A DNA stretch of 64,000 bases from Saccharicrinis sp963675435. GTDB taxonomy: Bacteria > Bacteroidota > Bacteroidia > Bacteroidales > Marinilabiliaceae. Position numbers and translations under genes: made by a program. The stretch is from positions 3,968,001 to 4,032,000 of the forward strand of contig OY776216.1 in the NCBI GenBank assembly GCA_963675435.1. Direction: 5' to 3'. This document shows, in pieces, positions 27,853-37,904 of the stretch (position 1 is its first letter; the number at the start of each line of letters is the position of its first letter). The notes under the pieces were generated by a model that did no database searches, was not told where the DNA came from, and saw nothing but the letters and a program-made list of their open reading frames with translations.

Positions 27853-28293
27853 ATGAAATACAAAGAATGTGAAATACTAATTATTGAAGATAATCCAAAT
27901 GATGCTGAACTGATTGTCCGATCTCTAAAGAAAAATAATCTCCTTAATAATGTAAATGTTATATATGATGGAGAAGATGCTATGGAATATCTATTCAATC
28001 AGAAAAAAGCTGATGAAACAAGACTATTTGATCCTCCAAAAGTTATATTACTTGATTTAAAACTACCTAAAATAAGTGGACTTGAAATACTTGAGGCCAT
28101 AAAATCTGATGAAACATTGCGAAAAATACCTGTAGTTGTTGTAACTTCATCAAAAGAAGATCCGGATATAGACCGTGCATATGAGTTAGGTGTAAACAGC
28201 TACGTTGTAAAACCAATAAATTTCAATGAGTTTATTGATACATTAAGTCAAATTGGTATTTACTGGCTGGCAATTAATGAAAAACCAAAATGA
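27853..28293 (+). CDS. Rcp1-like single-domain response regulator
   Basis: This 146-aa receiver-only protein has E12/D13 as the acidic pair, D68 in VILLDLKLPKISG, a Thr in VVVVTSSKEDPDI and the Lys in SYVVKPINF. The long alpha2-beta3 loop (YLFNQKKADETRLFDPPK) is the hallmark of receivers paired with phytochrome-like kinases. It lies 9 bases after that kind of kinase and 20 bases before a hybrid kinase, so it could shuttle phosphate between the two. Confidence 0.93.
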   Translation: MKYKECEILIIEDNPNDAELIVRSLKKNNLLNNVNVIYDGEDAMEYLFNQKKADETRLFDPPKVILLDLKLPKISGLEILEAIKSDETLRKIPVVVVTSSKEDPDIDRAYELGVNSYVVKPINFNEFIDTLSQIGIYWLAINEKPK

Positions 28294-28313
28294 AATTCTA
28301 ATCCAACTTTTAC

Positions 28314-30644
28314 ATGAAACCTATAACTAAAGTTTTAATTATTGAGGATAATGCTAATGATGCAGAGTTAGCCAAAAGAGAAATTGAAAAAATCATACAG
28401 AATACAGAAATAGCTCTTATTGATACAGAGCAAGAACTTAGGAAGGCCTTAGTAGAATATAAACCTGATATCATTGTGTCTGACTATAACATGCCTAACT
28501 TTGATGGCATTAGCGCTTTGCGTATTACCCGAGATTTATCTGCATTTATTCCTTTTATTATATTAACAGGGTCTGTTAATGAAGACACCGCTGTTTTATG
28601 TATGAAATCAGGAGCAGATGACTATGTTCTTAAAGAATACATTAAACGTTTGGGACCAGCAATTAAAGGAGCTATAAAAAGTAAAAATCTTGAAAAAGAG
28701 CACCATTTAGCTGTATTTAGACTAAAAGAAAGTGAAGCTAAATTTCGGACCATAACAGAACATTCTGCAGAAACTATTATTATAGTAGATATAAATGCCG
28801 ATTTTATATATGTAAACAATAAATGTTGTATTGAAATTGGGTATACAAAAAAAGAATTTGCTAACATGCATTTCTATGATCTTTCTACAAAAGAATTTAA
28901 AGCTATTTATAATGATTTTTTTCGAACACTTAAAAATGAAGGTTCTATATCAAAAGAACTTACAATAGTAAGAAAAGATGGAAGCTCTTTTCCATCTGAA
29001 ATGAATGCAATTACTCTTCCGGACGGAACTATGTACATCAGCGGAAGAGATATAACCCAACGAAAACTCCAAGAAGAAGAGCTTAACAGTCATCGCTCAC
29101 ATCTTGAAAAAATGATTCAAATCAGAACAAACGAATTGGCTGAAGCCAAAAATATAGCCGAATCTGCTACAAAAGCAAAAAGTGAGTTTCTTGCAAATAT
29201 GAGTCATGAAATTCGGACTCCTATGAATGCTCTGCTTGGTTATTCTGAATTATTAGAATCAATGGTTAAAGATCCAGTGCAAAAGGACTATTTAAAATCA
29301 ATCAGATCCAGTGCAAAAAGTCTTCTAAACCTAATAAATGACATTCTTGACCTTTCAAAAATTGAAGCGGGAAGAATGGATCTTAATTACGAATTTGTTG
29401 ATTTAAAAATAGTAATAAGTGAAATAGAAAATATTTTTAGATTAAAATGTGACAATGAAGATATTGAACTCATTATGGACATTTCTCCAAACTTACCTGA
29501 TGGGGTTTTTATCGATGAATTAAAATTAAAACAGATTATCATAAATCTCATGGGTAATGCTGTAAAGTTTACAAATCAGGGATATATAAAATTAGCTACA
29601 TATACGCAAAATGTAGAATCTATTAATTTATCTGATAATGCCTTTAATTATTGCGATCTTGTATTTGAAATAACAGATTCTGGCATAGGTATTTCAGAAG
29701 ATTCAATTCACAAAATATTTGAACCCTTTCTTCAACAACAAGCGAAAAACTCAAAAAATACTAAAGGTACTGGATTAGGTCTATCTATAACTAAAAACTT
29801 AGTTGATTTAATGGGGGGAAATATAACTGTAAATTCAAAATTAGGTAAAGGAAGTACATTTAAATTAGTATTTCCTGAAAAGCCATTTATAAAAGAAATG
29901 ACAAGTTTTGAAAAAAAGAATCATATAGATACTGACAATATAATATTCGACAGAAACTCAATACTCGTAATTGATGATATGAAACAAAATCGCAATATAA
30001 TTGCAGATGCTCTTATAAATTCTAATTTAAAAGTATTTGAAGCTGAAAATGGTATTGATGGTTATAATATGGCTATAAAAATTCATCCTTCATTAATTAT
30101 AACGGATATCAAAATGCCTGATATGAGTGGTTTTGACTTACTTTTAAAATTACGTAATAATACCAAATTAAAAAACATACCTGTTATAGCATACTCTGCT
30201 TCTGCAATGAAAGATCAGATAGATAAAATGCTCGAAAGCGACTTTTCTGGTATATTATTAAAACCAATAGAAGTTTCTCAATTATTTACTATTTTGATGG
30301 ATGCTCTTCCCTATCAACTTAATCAACAAAATACAGCAAGTAAAAATGAGATCGAAAATGATAATACTAAAATAGAAAATCTATCAGAATTAATTTTTGA
30401 ATTAAAAGGAAAGCCATTACAATTATGGGACGAGCTACAAACTCTTAAACCAATGAACAAAGTAATTGAATTTGGGAAATTAATAATAAATCTATCATTA
30501 AAATATAAAGTAACTTTTATTCAAAACTATGGACAAGAATTAGTTGATGCAGGAAACCAATATAATATTAGCAATATTCTTATACTTCTGGACAAATATC
30601 CTAAAATTATAAATAAATTAGAAAACAAAAGTACAGCAAGGTAA
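28314..30644 (+). CDS. Hybrid histidine kinase REC-PAS-HisKA-HATPase-REC
   Basis: This 776-aa cytoplasmic protein begins with a receiver (acidic pair E11/D12, D57 in VSDYNMPNFDG), followed by PAS (about 140-255) and a coiled coil. HisKA has H298 in ANMSHEIRTPMNALLGY, and HATPase (about 400-525) has DSGIGIS and GTGLGLSITK. A second receiver has D598 in IITDIKMPDMSG, and the C-terminal helical stretch (about 680-770) resembles an Hpt fold but lacks a clear phospho-His. A receiver in front of a kinase core means it is itself controlled by phosphorylation, probably from the kinase two genes upstream. It is the last gene of the operon. Confidence 0.93.
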   Translation: MKPITKVLIIEDNANDAELAKREIEKIIQNTEIALIDTEQELRKALVEYKPDIIVSDYNMPNFDGISALRITRDLSAFIPFIILTGSVNEDTAVLCMKSGADDYVLKEYIKRLGPAIKGAIKSKNLEKEHHLAVFRLKESEAKFRTITEHSAETIIIVDINADFIYVNNKCCIEIGYTKKEFANMHFYDLSTKEFKAIYNDFFRTLKNEGSISKELTIVRKDGSSFPSEMNAITLPDGTMYISGRDITQRKLQEEELNSHRSHLEKMIQIRTNELAEAKNIAESATKAKSEFLANMSHEIRTPMNALLGYSELLESMVKDPVQKDYLKSIRSSAKSLLNLINDILDLSKIEAGRMDLNYEFVDLKIVISEIENIFRLKCDNEDIELIMDISPNLPDGVFIDELKLKQIIINLMGNAVKFTNQGYIKLATYTQNVESINLSDNAFNYCDLVFEITDSGIGISEDSIHKIFEPFLQQQAKNSKNTKGTGLGLSITKNLVDLMGGNITVNSKLGKGSTFKLVFPEKPFIKEMTSFEKKNHIDTDNIIFDRNSILVIDDMKQNRNIIADALINSNLKVFEAENGIDGYNMAIKIHPSLIITDIKMPDMSGFDLLLKLRNNTKLKNIPVIAYSASAMKDQIDKMLESDFSGILLKPIEVSQLFTILMDALPYQLNQQNTASKNEIENDNTKIENLSELIFELKGKPLQLWDELQTLKPMNKVIEFGKLIINLSLKYKVTFIQNYGQELVDAGNQYNISNILILLDKYPKIINKLENKSTAR

Positions 30645-30859
30645 TATTCAAACCTCTTTATAAATTAGTAATACTAGTACTCCCCTCTTTCATCCTAACT
30701 CTTTTGTGTTAGCCTCCACTTATTTCTACTGATTAAAATACAAACTAGGTAGATATTCCAGTGATGATACCCCCCCATTCCGGTCATATTGCGGATCTCC
30801 CGATATTTTTGGGTTTGATTAAAAAGTTATGTTAGTATGCAGGCCAAAAATAGGCATTG

Positions 30860-31535
30860 ATGACAAGACAAGATATCAATCAACAGCTATTGGAGCTATT
30901 CCTTCCAGAAGGAAGGTATCCTAAACCTTTTTTTAGTAATGGACTTCAAGCAAGAACCGAGTGGACAGGAAGTCTACACCAAGAAGTTGACTATATTTCT
31001 TGAGGAAAAGAAAGAGATTTCCGAAGAGTATTCCGACCACAAAGTATAAAGCAAGCGGTTTTATGGCCGCCAAAGAAATTAAAGACTGTCCAATACGTCG
31101 CAATTTAGTTACACTAAAAGTAAAGTGCAGACGTTGGGATGTTTTAATCGTTAAATATCAAAAAAGAAGCTGAGATTGGCAATCTGTAGCAAACGGCACT
31201 CGCTTGGATCCTGAGTATGCCGCTTTTTTAAAAGAAATTGGTGGATTATAATGCCATAAGCACTAAGAGTCTTCAGATATTTTTCGGCATCAACGCCGAA
31301 ACTTTTCAAAAGCAATACAAACAGAAGCTGAGCAATTACAACAGTTGGGAACAAAAAGAGTATGCCGAACAATACCTGATATTTCCGGATAATATGGGAG
31401 AATTCTTGCCCATAGATGAAACAGCGCTGTCCTACGGAGAACTCTACACCTTGCTCACCAATAAGGCGGCCTTAGGGCAAAAAGGCACTATTGTTGGCAT
31501 TTTTAAAGGGGTACAAAGCGACAATATCATTAATC
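30860..31535 (+). pseudogene. ISAon1-type transposase, decayed and truncated
   Basis: Reading from 30860 gives MTRQDINQQLLELFLPEG, then frameshifted pieces including EEKKEIPEEYSDHKV, which match the small N-terminal ORF of ISAon1-type elements. From about 31238 the catalytic-domain part reads FGINAETFQKQYKQKLSNYN, PDNMGEFLPIDETALSYGEL and TNKAALGQKGTIVGIFKG, with the first catalytic Asp in PIDETALS. The remainder is missing because an IS66-type element begins at 31536 and no continuation is found beyond it. It is inactive. Confidence 0.75.
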
Positions 31536-33048
31536 GTAACTATTCAGTGTAATTCTAAAAACATAATTTTTCCAGAAAAATGTGGATAACTATTGGTGAT
31601 TTCCAGAAAAATGTGGATAAACAAAGATCGATTTAGTTTCTATAAAGTGTATGCATGTCGATCTTTGTATCTGCATGGGAAAGAAAAAAAGCATAGAAGA
31701 AAAACTAGATGCATTATTTGTAAGAGTTGATAAACTTGAAACAGAAAACGCAGAACTTCGCGAAGAAAATGCCACGCTCAAAAAGCGTCTTTCTCATTAT
31801 GAAACGCCAAAGAATAGTAAAAATAGCAGTAAACCACCTTCATCAGATTTCCCTAAATTACTCAGAACATAATCATTGCGTAAAAAATCAGGTAAAAAAC
31901 CAGGAGGTCAAAAAGGTCATAAAGGCAATACTTTAAAGATGGTTGATGAGCCTACTGTTATCAAAGAGCACAGTTCAAATTATTGTACATGTTGTGGCAA
32001 TAATCTTGCAGATATTGAAGGCGCATTTGCAGGGAGACGTCAGGTAATTGATATACCTCCCATTGTACCAGTAGTTACCGAACATCGAGTATATCATAAA
32101 CAATGCAGTTGCGGAATGGTCAACAAAGGCTGTTATCCCAATCATGTAAATGCACTTGTGAGTTATGGAACAAACACCCAGGCTTTAGCTGCTTACATGC
32201 ATACTCGTCAGCACATGCCTTATCATCGCTTGCGTGAATTCTTTAATGCAATATTAGGACTTAAAATTAGTACCGGAGGTTTAAACCATTTGATTATCAA
32301 GTTTGCTAAAAAAGCAACACCTTTCTACGAGCAGATACGTAATAATGTACATGCTCATTCTACTATGGGAGCTGATGAAACCGGAACTAATATTAATGGA
32401 AAACTTCATTGGGCATGGGTATTTCAAAATGCACAATCCACCTTTTTATCTGTTCACCCCAAACGTGGTTACGATGCCATTGAAGAAATTATGCCTGAAG
32501 GTTTTAAAAACAATACACTGGTGACAGATTGTTGGAAACCTTATTTTAAAACGCAAGCAGGTAATCATCAGTTATGTACTGCGCATCTCCTAAGAGAGCT
32601 TGAATTTTTTATTCAAAAATATCCCCATAGCAACTGGGCTTCGAAGATGAAATCGCTTATTGTTAAAGCCTTAAAAACACGTACTAACAATTGGGATAAT
32701 AAAGATGCGATCCTAAAAATACTTAAAGCGTTTGCAAAGCTTCTGACTATACAGATTGACGAAACACTAAAAGAAGTTGTTACCTTTAAAAATAGATTGG
32801 TCAGGTATGCTGATTATGTATTTACATTCTTAAATCATCCAGATGTTCCTCCCGATAATAATGGCTCAGAGCGGGCGGTAAGAAACTTTAAAGTCAACAG
32901 AAAGTGAGCGGTTTCTTCAAATCATTTGAAGGTGCTAAGCACTATGCCATACAGCAATCTATTATAGATACAGCGATCAAGAGTCCTCACAATCCTTTTG
33001 ACACTCTACGTGCTATCGCTATAATTTAATACCTGACTGAATAGTTAC
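31536..33048 (+). mobile_element. IS66-type element with single transposase, degenerate
   Basis: Perfect 13-base inverted repeats GTAACTATTCAGT are at 31536-31548 and, inverted, at 33036-33048. The 8-base flanks (cattaatc and ctattttt) do not match, and the ISAon1 sequence to its left does not resume on its right, so a deletion or rearrangement followed insertion. Inside the left end is an 18-base direct repeat, CCAGAAAAATGTGGATAA (near 31572 and 31603). Confidence 0.85.
31675..33029 (+). pseudogene. IS66-family transposase with a stop and a frameshift
   Basis: From MGKKKSIEEKLDAL the frame has a coiled coil, the KNSSKPPSSDFPK block, then a TAA at 31870-31872. It resumes in the same frame as LRKKSGKKPGGQKGHKG, a zinc-binding CTCCG region, and the catalytic blocks GADETGTNI, LVTDCWKPYF and NNGSERAVRNFKV. 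A frameshift near 32905 separates the last part, which reads SGFFKSFEGAKHYA to a stop at 33029. Two independent lesions make a functional product unlikely. It belongs to the single-ORF IS66 branch, different from the other IS66 elements in the window. Confidence 0.88.
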
Positions 33049-33118
33049 CTATTTTTTATAATTGGAATATGGTGGTTTTATTTTAGAATAAGTTATTTAG
33101 GCTTGAAACATCCCAATA

Positions 33119-33670
33119 TCAAACCTCTCTATATACACTTTGGATATCATCTTTAATATCCTCAATATTACTAAAGCGATGCCCACCTTTTTCCAACACA
33201 TTAACTTTTTTAATGCCCTTAAAATAAGCTATTGTTTCGTGAGGATTAATAAGATCATCATCTAAGGTTACATATACGTAAATTGATAAGGTATCTAAAT
33301 TCTTAATTTTATATTTCTTTAATTTATTGAGGTTCTCATTGGTAAAATCGTATTCTTTATTTGATGCAAAATTAATATTCTTACCAATAAATGGTGTTAA
33401 GCTTTTAATAGGGTTTGTTGTGGGATTTAGTAAAATACAATGCGCATTGTATTTGTGGGCTAAATACATGGCTACATAACCACCTAACGAATTTCCTATA
33501 AATAACATATTATCCACGGGAGTAATACCATCCATCAATTTTTCTATGGAATCAAAATCTGCACTATCATATGATGGTGAATACATTTCTATATCGGAAA
33601 ACAGTTGTTTTAATTTCTTAAACTTTTCTCCACCTCCCATGGAGTTGAATCCATGAATATATATGATCAT
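33119..33670 (-). CDS. YqiA-like alpha/beta-hydrolase (predicted esterase)
   Basis: This 183-aa single-domain alpha/beta hydrolase is of the YqiA/YcfP type. The oxyanion region IYIHGFNS is at residues 3-10, and the nucleophile elbow GNSLGG has S61. An acid is likely in TLDDDLINPHE, and the catalytic His lies in EKGGHRFSN. It has no signal peptide, so it is cytosolic. Its natural substrate is not known; family members act on short acyl esters. It stands alone between transposon debris and the symporter gene, with about 70 bases of AT-rich DNA to the IS66-type end. Confidence 0.85.
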   Translation of the reverse strand: MIIYIHGFNSMGGGEKFKKLKQLFSDIEMYSPSYDSADFDSIEKLMDGITPVDNMLFIGNSLGGYVAMYLAHKYNAHCILLNPTTNPIKSLTPFIGKNINFASNKEYDFTNENLNKLKKYKIKNLDTLSIYVYVTLDDDLINPHETIAYFKGIKKVNVLEKGGHRFSNIEDIKDDIQSVYREV

Positions 33671-33888
33671 AATAAACTATTAAATTTTATTTGTTAAAGT
33701 TATTAGTACTTTTCTTTTTTTGCATTACCAAAAAAAAGAAAAAATAATAGTTCAATTCAACTTTTAGGCTACTTCATTAACTAATTATAACAACAATTAT
33801 AAAGCCCAACTACTTTGTAACATCGTAACTATTACACTATGAAACACTTAGCTCTTTACACTGAGCTCTTTGCTGAAATCCCATTGCC

Positions 33889-35097
33889 CTATTCCCCTTT
33901 TGCATACTTATCCATAACTACTGCACAGGTAGCATCTCCTGTAATATTTAAGGCTGTTCGTAACATATCAAAAATTCGATCGAGGGCATATAATAATGGT
34001 AAACCTACAATAGGAATATCTGCAGAAATAAGTACTGCTACAACCAATAATGATGGTCCGGGAACACCGGCCTGACCAATACTTCCAATGGTAGCTGTAA
34101 GTATAATAGCGATGTATTGTCCCATATGTAAATCAATATGAAAAAGCTGAGCGAAAAAAACAGCAACCAATGCGTAATAAATGGCGTTTCCATCCATATT
34201 TATAGTAGCACCCAGAGGAAGCACAAATGAACCTGCCTCTTTTGATACTCCTAATTCATCCTCGCATACTTCCATTGTTAAAGGCAATGTAGCCATGCTT
34301 GAAGAAGTGGATAAGGCCATGATTTGCGCTTTACTTATCTTGGTCATAAATTTTTTTACAGACATTTTAGAAAATCCTTTTATCAAAACCGGATAAAATA
34401 CAAACATGTGAAGTAATATGCCACCCAGATATACTAAAAACAATTTTAAAACAAGATAAAGTACATCAAAACCAAATGTTCCAATACTATTAGCCATCAA
34501 TCCAAATACACCAATTGGAGCTGTATACATCACCACCTTTATAACCCAGATCAATGCATCAAGAATAATATCACAGCCCTTTACTATTTTTTCTCGTTTA
34601 ACTTTAGGTAAAGTACTGGCTCCTATACCCAATAACAAACAGAAAAATATTATTTGAATAATCTCACCTGATACCAATGCCTGAAGCGGATTTTCAGGTA
34701 TAAAACCCATTATTGTATCCCAAAATCCTGGTTGTGTTATCTTTTCTGATGTTTCTTCATTAAATAAATAACGAACAGATTCTATATCGAGACCAGTACC
34801 TGGTTTAAATATCTCACCTAAAATTAATCCTAAAACTACGGCAACGGCAGTTGTTAGCATATACCACACAAAGGTTCCAACACCTAATTTCCCGGCTGAT
34901 TTGGTGGCACCTAAAGATGCAGCTCCTGAAACAATAGATATAGCAACTAACGGAATCACCACCATTTTTATGAGTTTAATAAAAATATCACCCAATGGGG
35001 CAAACATAGAAGCTTGTTCTCCCATTGCTATACCTACAACTGCACCAATAATCATGGCTACTAAAATCTGAAAACCCAGGTTTTTAAGTAATTTCAT
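33889..35097 (-). CDS. Dicarboxylate/amino acid:cation symporter (SDF/DAACS family)
   Basis: This 402-aa inner-membrane protein has eight or more hydrophobic segments typical of the GltP/DctA/SLC1 family, which imports glutamate, aspartate or C4-dicarboxylates with H+ or Na+. The serine-rich re-entrant motif ALSTSSSMATLPLT and the substrate/cation motif GATINMDGNAIYYA are present, and the second re-entrant loop reads SIGQAGVPGPSLLV. The length is normal. Substrate specificity is not decidable by eye. A histidine kinase is transcribed divergently from 260 bases away, but no regulatory link is shown. Confidence 0.92.
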   Translation of the reverse strand: MKLLKNLGFQILVAMIIGAVVGIAMGEQASMFAPLGDIFIKLIKMVVIPLVAISIVSGAASLGATKSAGKLGVGTFVWYMLTTAVAVVLGLILGEIFKPGTGLDIESVRYLFNEETSEKITQPGFWDTIMGFIPENPLQALVSGEIIQIIFFCLLLGIGASTLPKVKREKIVKGCDIILDALIWVIKVVMYTAPIGVFGLMANSIGTFGFDVLYLVLKLFLVYLGGILLHMFVFYPVLIKGFSKMSVKKFMTKISKAQIMALSTSSSMATLPLTMEVCEDELGVSKEAGSFVLPLGATINMDGNAIYYALVAVFFAQLFHIDLHMGQYIAIILTATIGSIGQAGVPGPSLLVVAVLISADIPIVGLPLLYALDRIFDMLRTALNITGDATCAVVMDKYAKGE

Positions 35098-35357
35098 CGA
35101 AACTTGTTTTGATTTATTTTCAGTTGCAAATATAACGACTATATGACAATAGTAATATGAAGAAGATCAGTAGTGTTAGTAAGTAAAGATCTATTTCAAA
35201 TAAAAATGGAAACTAATAATAACCCTAAAATACTTAATTATAAAATTATTGTGTTTGAAAAAAAATGCTTAAATTCTTGCAATCAAATATTAAGCGGTAG
35301 ATCTAATATTTCATAAAATCATTAGTGAGTTTAGTTTAACTTTAATCTAATCTGATT

Positions 35358-37820
35358 ATGAACCATAAATTAAGTACTTGGATAAAGAAATACTATTCAA
35401 ACATAATATATTCTATCATCATCATATTTATCTTTTTTCTCTATTACACATTTGTTTTTAAGCAATACCAATCTGTAATAAAAAATCAAATTGAACTTCA
35501 GTTTGCCAGTGACATGAAAATGAAAGCATTGCTTTTAGATAATACAATTTCAAAAAATATTCAAGGTGTAAAAAGTATTAGCAGCAGATCTACCATACGA
35601 AACAAGATTATAGAATATCAGAATGGTAATATTTCTTTTGAGGCATTAAAATCTTTTACGCTTCCAAAATATATAGATGGTATTAAAGCTTTAGAAAATA
35701 TTATCTGGGCTCGAAGATATATTCATTCAGATATCCTTATTGAGCAAGGTAATTGTAATCAGAATATTGATTCCATTATAGCCAAAACCAACAAAAAAGA
35801 AACATCTGCCCAAACATTTATTAACGATACAACTCTTGTTACCTATGTTTCTTCTCCTATTTTGGATGACGATAGTATAATTGGACAGGATATTATTTGT
35901 TTTAATACCAATTCGGCATTAAACAAAATTATAAACAAGGATATTAAATTTAATATATTACCAATAAATACATCCATTAAAGATAACCAAGTATATTATT
36001 CTAAAGATAGTGCTATATGTAATATTAATTCTGAATTTCTGAATGCAAGTTTTGAATTTAGTATTTCTCAGCAACGATTATTTCACGATTTAAATATATT
36101 TTATAAAAATCAATCCATAATTACAATACTACTGTTAAATAGCTTAGTTCTAATACTATATATCTTTCATCGTAAAAAGCAGTTGATAAATCTTCAAAAA
36201 AGTGAATATTTTGAAACACTTGCAGCTGAAAAAACAGCAAAACTAAACCAAACAGTTGTTCAATTATTAGAATTAAACGAACAGAAAGAGGAAAGTGAAA
36301 AACGATTTAAAACCATTTATGAAGATAACGGATCTATTATGATCATCATTAATCCGCAAAACTATAAAATTGAAAATGCTAACAAAGCGGCTCAGGAATT
36401 CTATGGTTATACAAAAGAACAGTTTACTAATTTGAAAATTTATGATTTAAATGTATTACCCAGAGAAAAAGTAAAAAACGAATTAAATACGGTAATCATT
36501 AACAACAAAGCTTATTTTAATTTTAAACATAAATTAGCTACCGGAGAAATAAAAGATGTTGAGGTCTATTCATCACCCATTAAATTTGATAATAATGTAA
36601 AGCTCATTTCAATAGTGCATGATATTACAGAACGAAAATTATATAAAGATAAAATTGAAAAATTAAACATTGATCTATCCAATTCAATTCAAAACCACCA
36701 ATTACTTGAAAGCAAACTCCGAACTATTGTAGACATGTCTCCAATCGCTATTATTATGTCTACCGGAACAAAACAGAAAATTGATTATATCAATCCTGTA
36801 TTTATGAAACTATTTGGCTATACCGTTGATGATATCAGCACGATACCTGAATGGTGGTCAATTGCAATACCAGATAAAAACACCTCTGATAAAATTAGTA
36901 ATGAGTGGAATGAAAGAGTAAAACGAGCTAACGAAAACAACTCAAAAATTAATCCTATAGAAGTTGAAGTTACCTGTAAAAACGGATCCCTAAAACGAAT
37001 TAAATGGGGATACATATCTTCAGGTATACAAAATTGGGCTTTTGGAATAGATCTTACAGAATTAAGAAATACAGAAAAACATCTTAGAAAAGCAAAGTTA
37101 AAAGTTGAAGAAGATGCCATGTTACTTCAGGAACTCAATGCTACTAAAGACAAATTTTTTAGAATTGTTGCTCATGATTTAAAAAGTCCGTTCAATGCAA
37201 TATTAGGATTTACAAGCACACTATTAGACAACTTTAATTTATACGGTCAAGAGGAAATAAAGAAATATGTTAAGGTAATAGATAATTCAGCTAAAAATAC
37301 GTATGGTCTTTTAGAAAATCTTTTAACCTGGTCGCAAGCTCAAACCGGAAAAACAATATATAAACCCCAAAGTATTAATGTCAAAAAAATAATATACAAA
37401 ACTATACGGCAGTTAGAAGTTGTTGCATCGGCAAAAAATATCAGTATTATATTTGATGTGAATAAAGATTTAAGTGTTTATGCTGATGAAAATATGCTCA
37501 ATACGGTTTTAAGAAATTTAATAAATAACGCCATTAAATTTACGCCTGAAGATGGCAGAATAGAAGTTAATGCAATTCAGAATGATGCCAATATTGTTTT
37601 TGTAGTTAAAGACAATGGTGTTGGCATGTCGGAGGAAATTATAGATAAACTATTTAAAATAGAAGAAAAAATATCGACTAAAGGCACAAATAATGAATCA
37701 GGAACCGGGTTGGGTTTATTATTGGCTAATGAGTTTATAAAAAAACACAATGGTAGTATAAATGTTGAAAGTGAGTTGGGAAAAGGTAGTGTATTTAAAA
37801 TACAACTACCTTTAAATTAA
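35358..37820 (+). CDS. Membrane sensor histidine kinase with two PAS domains
   Basis: This 820-aa kinase has a transmembrane helix at about 14-34, an extracytoplasmic sensor region of about 215 residues, and a second helix at about 253-272. PAS (about 315-430) and PAS (about 450-575) domains and a short coiled coil follow. HisKA has H606 in FRIVAHDLKSPFNAI, and HATPase (about 705-820) has DNGVGMS and GTGLGLLLANEF. There is no receiver domain. No response regulator is adjacent, so it is an orphan; the SDF symporter gene is divergent to it. Confidence 0.92.
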   Translation: MNHKLSTWIKKYYSNIIYSIIIIFIFFLYYTFVFKQYQSVIKNQIELQFASDMKMKALLLDNTISKNIQGVKSISSRSTIRNKIIEYQNGNISFEALKSFTLPKYIDGIKALENIIWARRYIHSDILIEQGNCNQNIDSIIAKTNKKETSAQTFINDTTLVTYVSSPILDDDSIIGQDIICFNTNSALNKIINKDIKFNILPINTSIKDNQVYYSKDSAICNINSEFLNASFEFSISQQRLFHDLNIFYKNQSIITILLLNSLVLILYIFHRKKQLINLQKSEYFETLAAEKTAKLNQTVVQLLELNEQKEESEKRFKTIYEDNGSIMIIINPQNYKIENANKAAQEFYGYTKEQFTNLKIYDLNVLPREKVKNELNTVIINNKAYFNFKHKLATGEIKDVEVYSSPIKFDNNVKLISIVHDITERKLYKDKIEKLNIDLSNSIQNHQLLESKLRTIVDMSPIAIIMSTGTKQKIDYINPVFMKLFGYTVDDISTIPEWWSIAIPDKNTSDKISNEWNERVKRANENNSKINPIEVEVTCKNGSLKRIKWGYISSGIQNWAFGIDLTELRNTEKHLRKAKLKVEEDAMLLQELNATKDKFFRIVAHDLKSPFNAILGFTSTLLDNFNLYGQEEIKKYVKVIDNSAKNTYGLLENLLTWSQAQTGKTIYKPQSINVKKIIYKTIRQLEVVASAKNISIIFDVNKDLSVYADENMLNTVLRNLINNAIKFTPEDGRIEVNAIQNDANIVFVVKDNGVGMSEEIIDKLFKIEEKISTKGTNNESGTGLGLLLANEFIKKHNGSINVESELGKGSVFKIQLPLN

Positions 37821-37904
37821 TAATCTGATTTCGATTAAAATTAAAGAGCTCAGATTAATACCGTCTACTTAATAATGCTCATATTTATAGTAAGCTATTT
37901 TATT

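Noticed and set aside
33710..33745. T-rich/A-rich inverted segment as a terminator for the symporter gene
   Set aside because: The stem is made almost only of A-T pairs and lies over 140 bases past the stop, so it cannot be told from AT-rich background.
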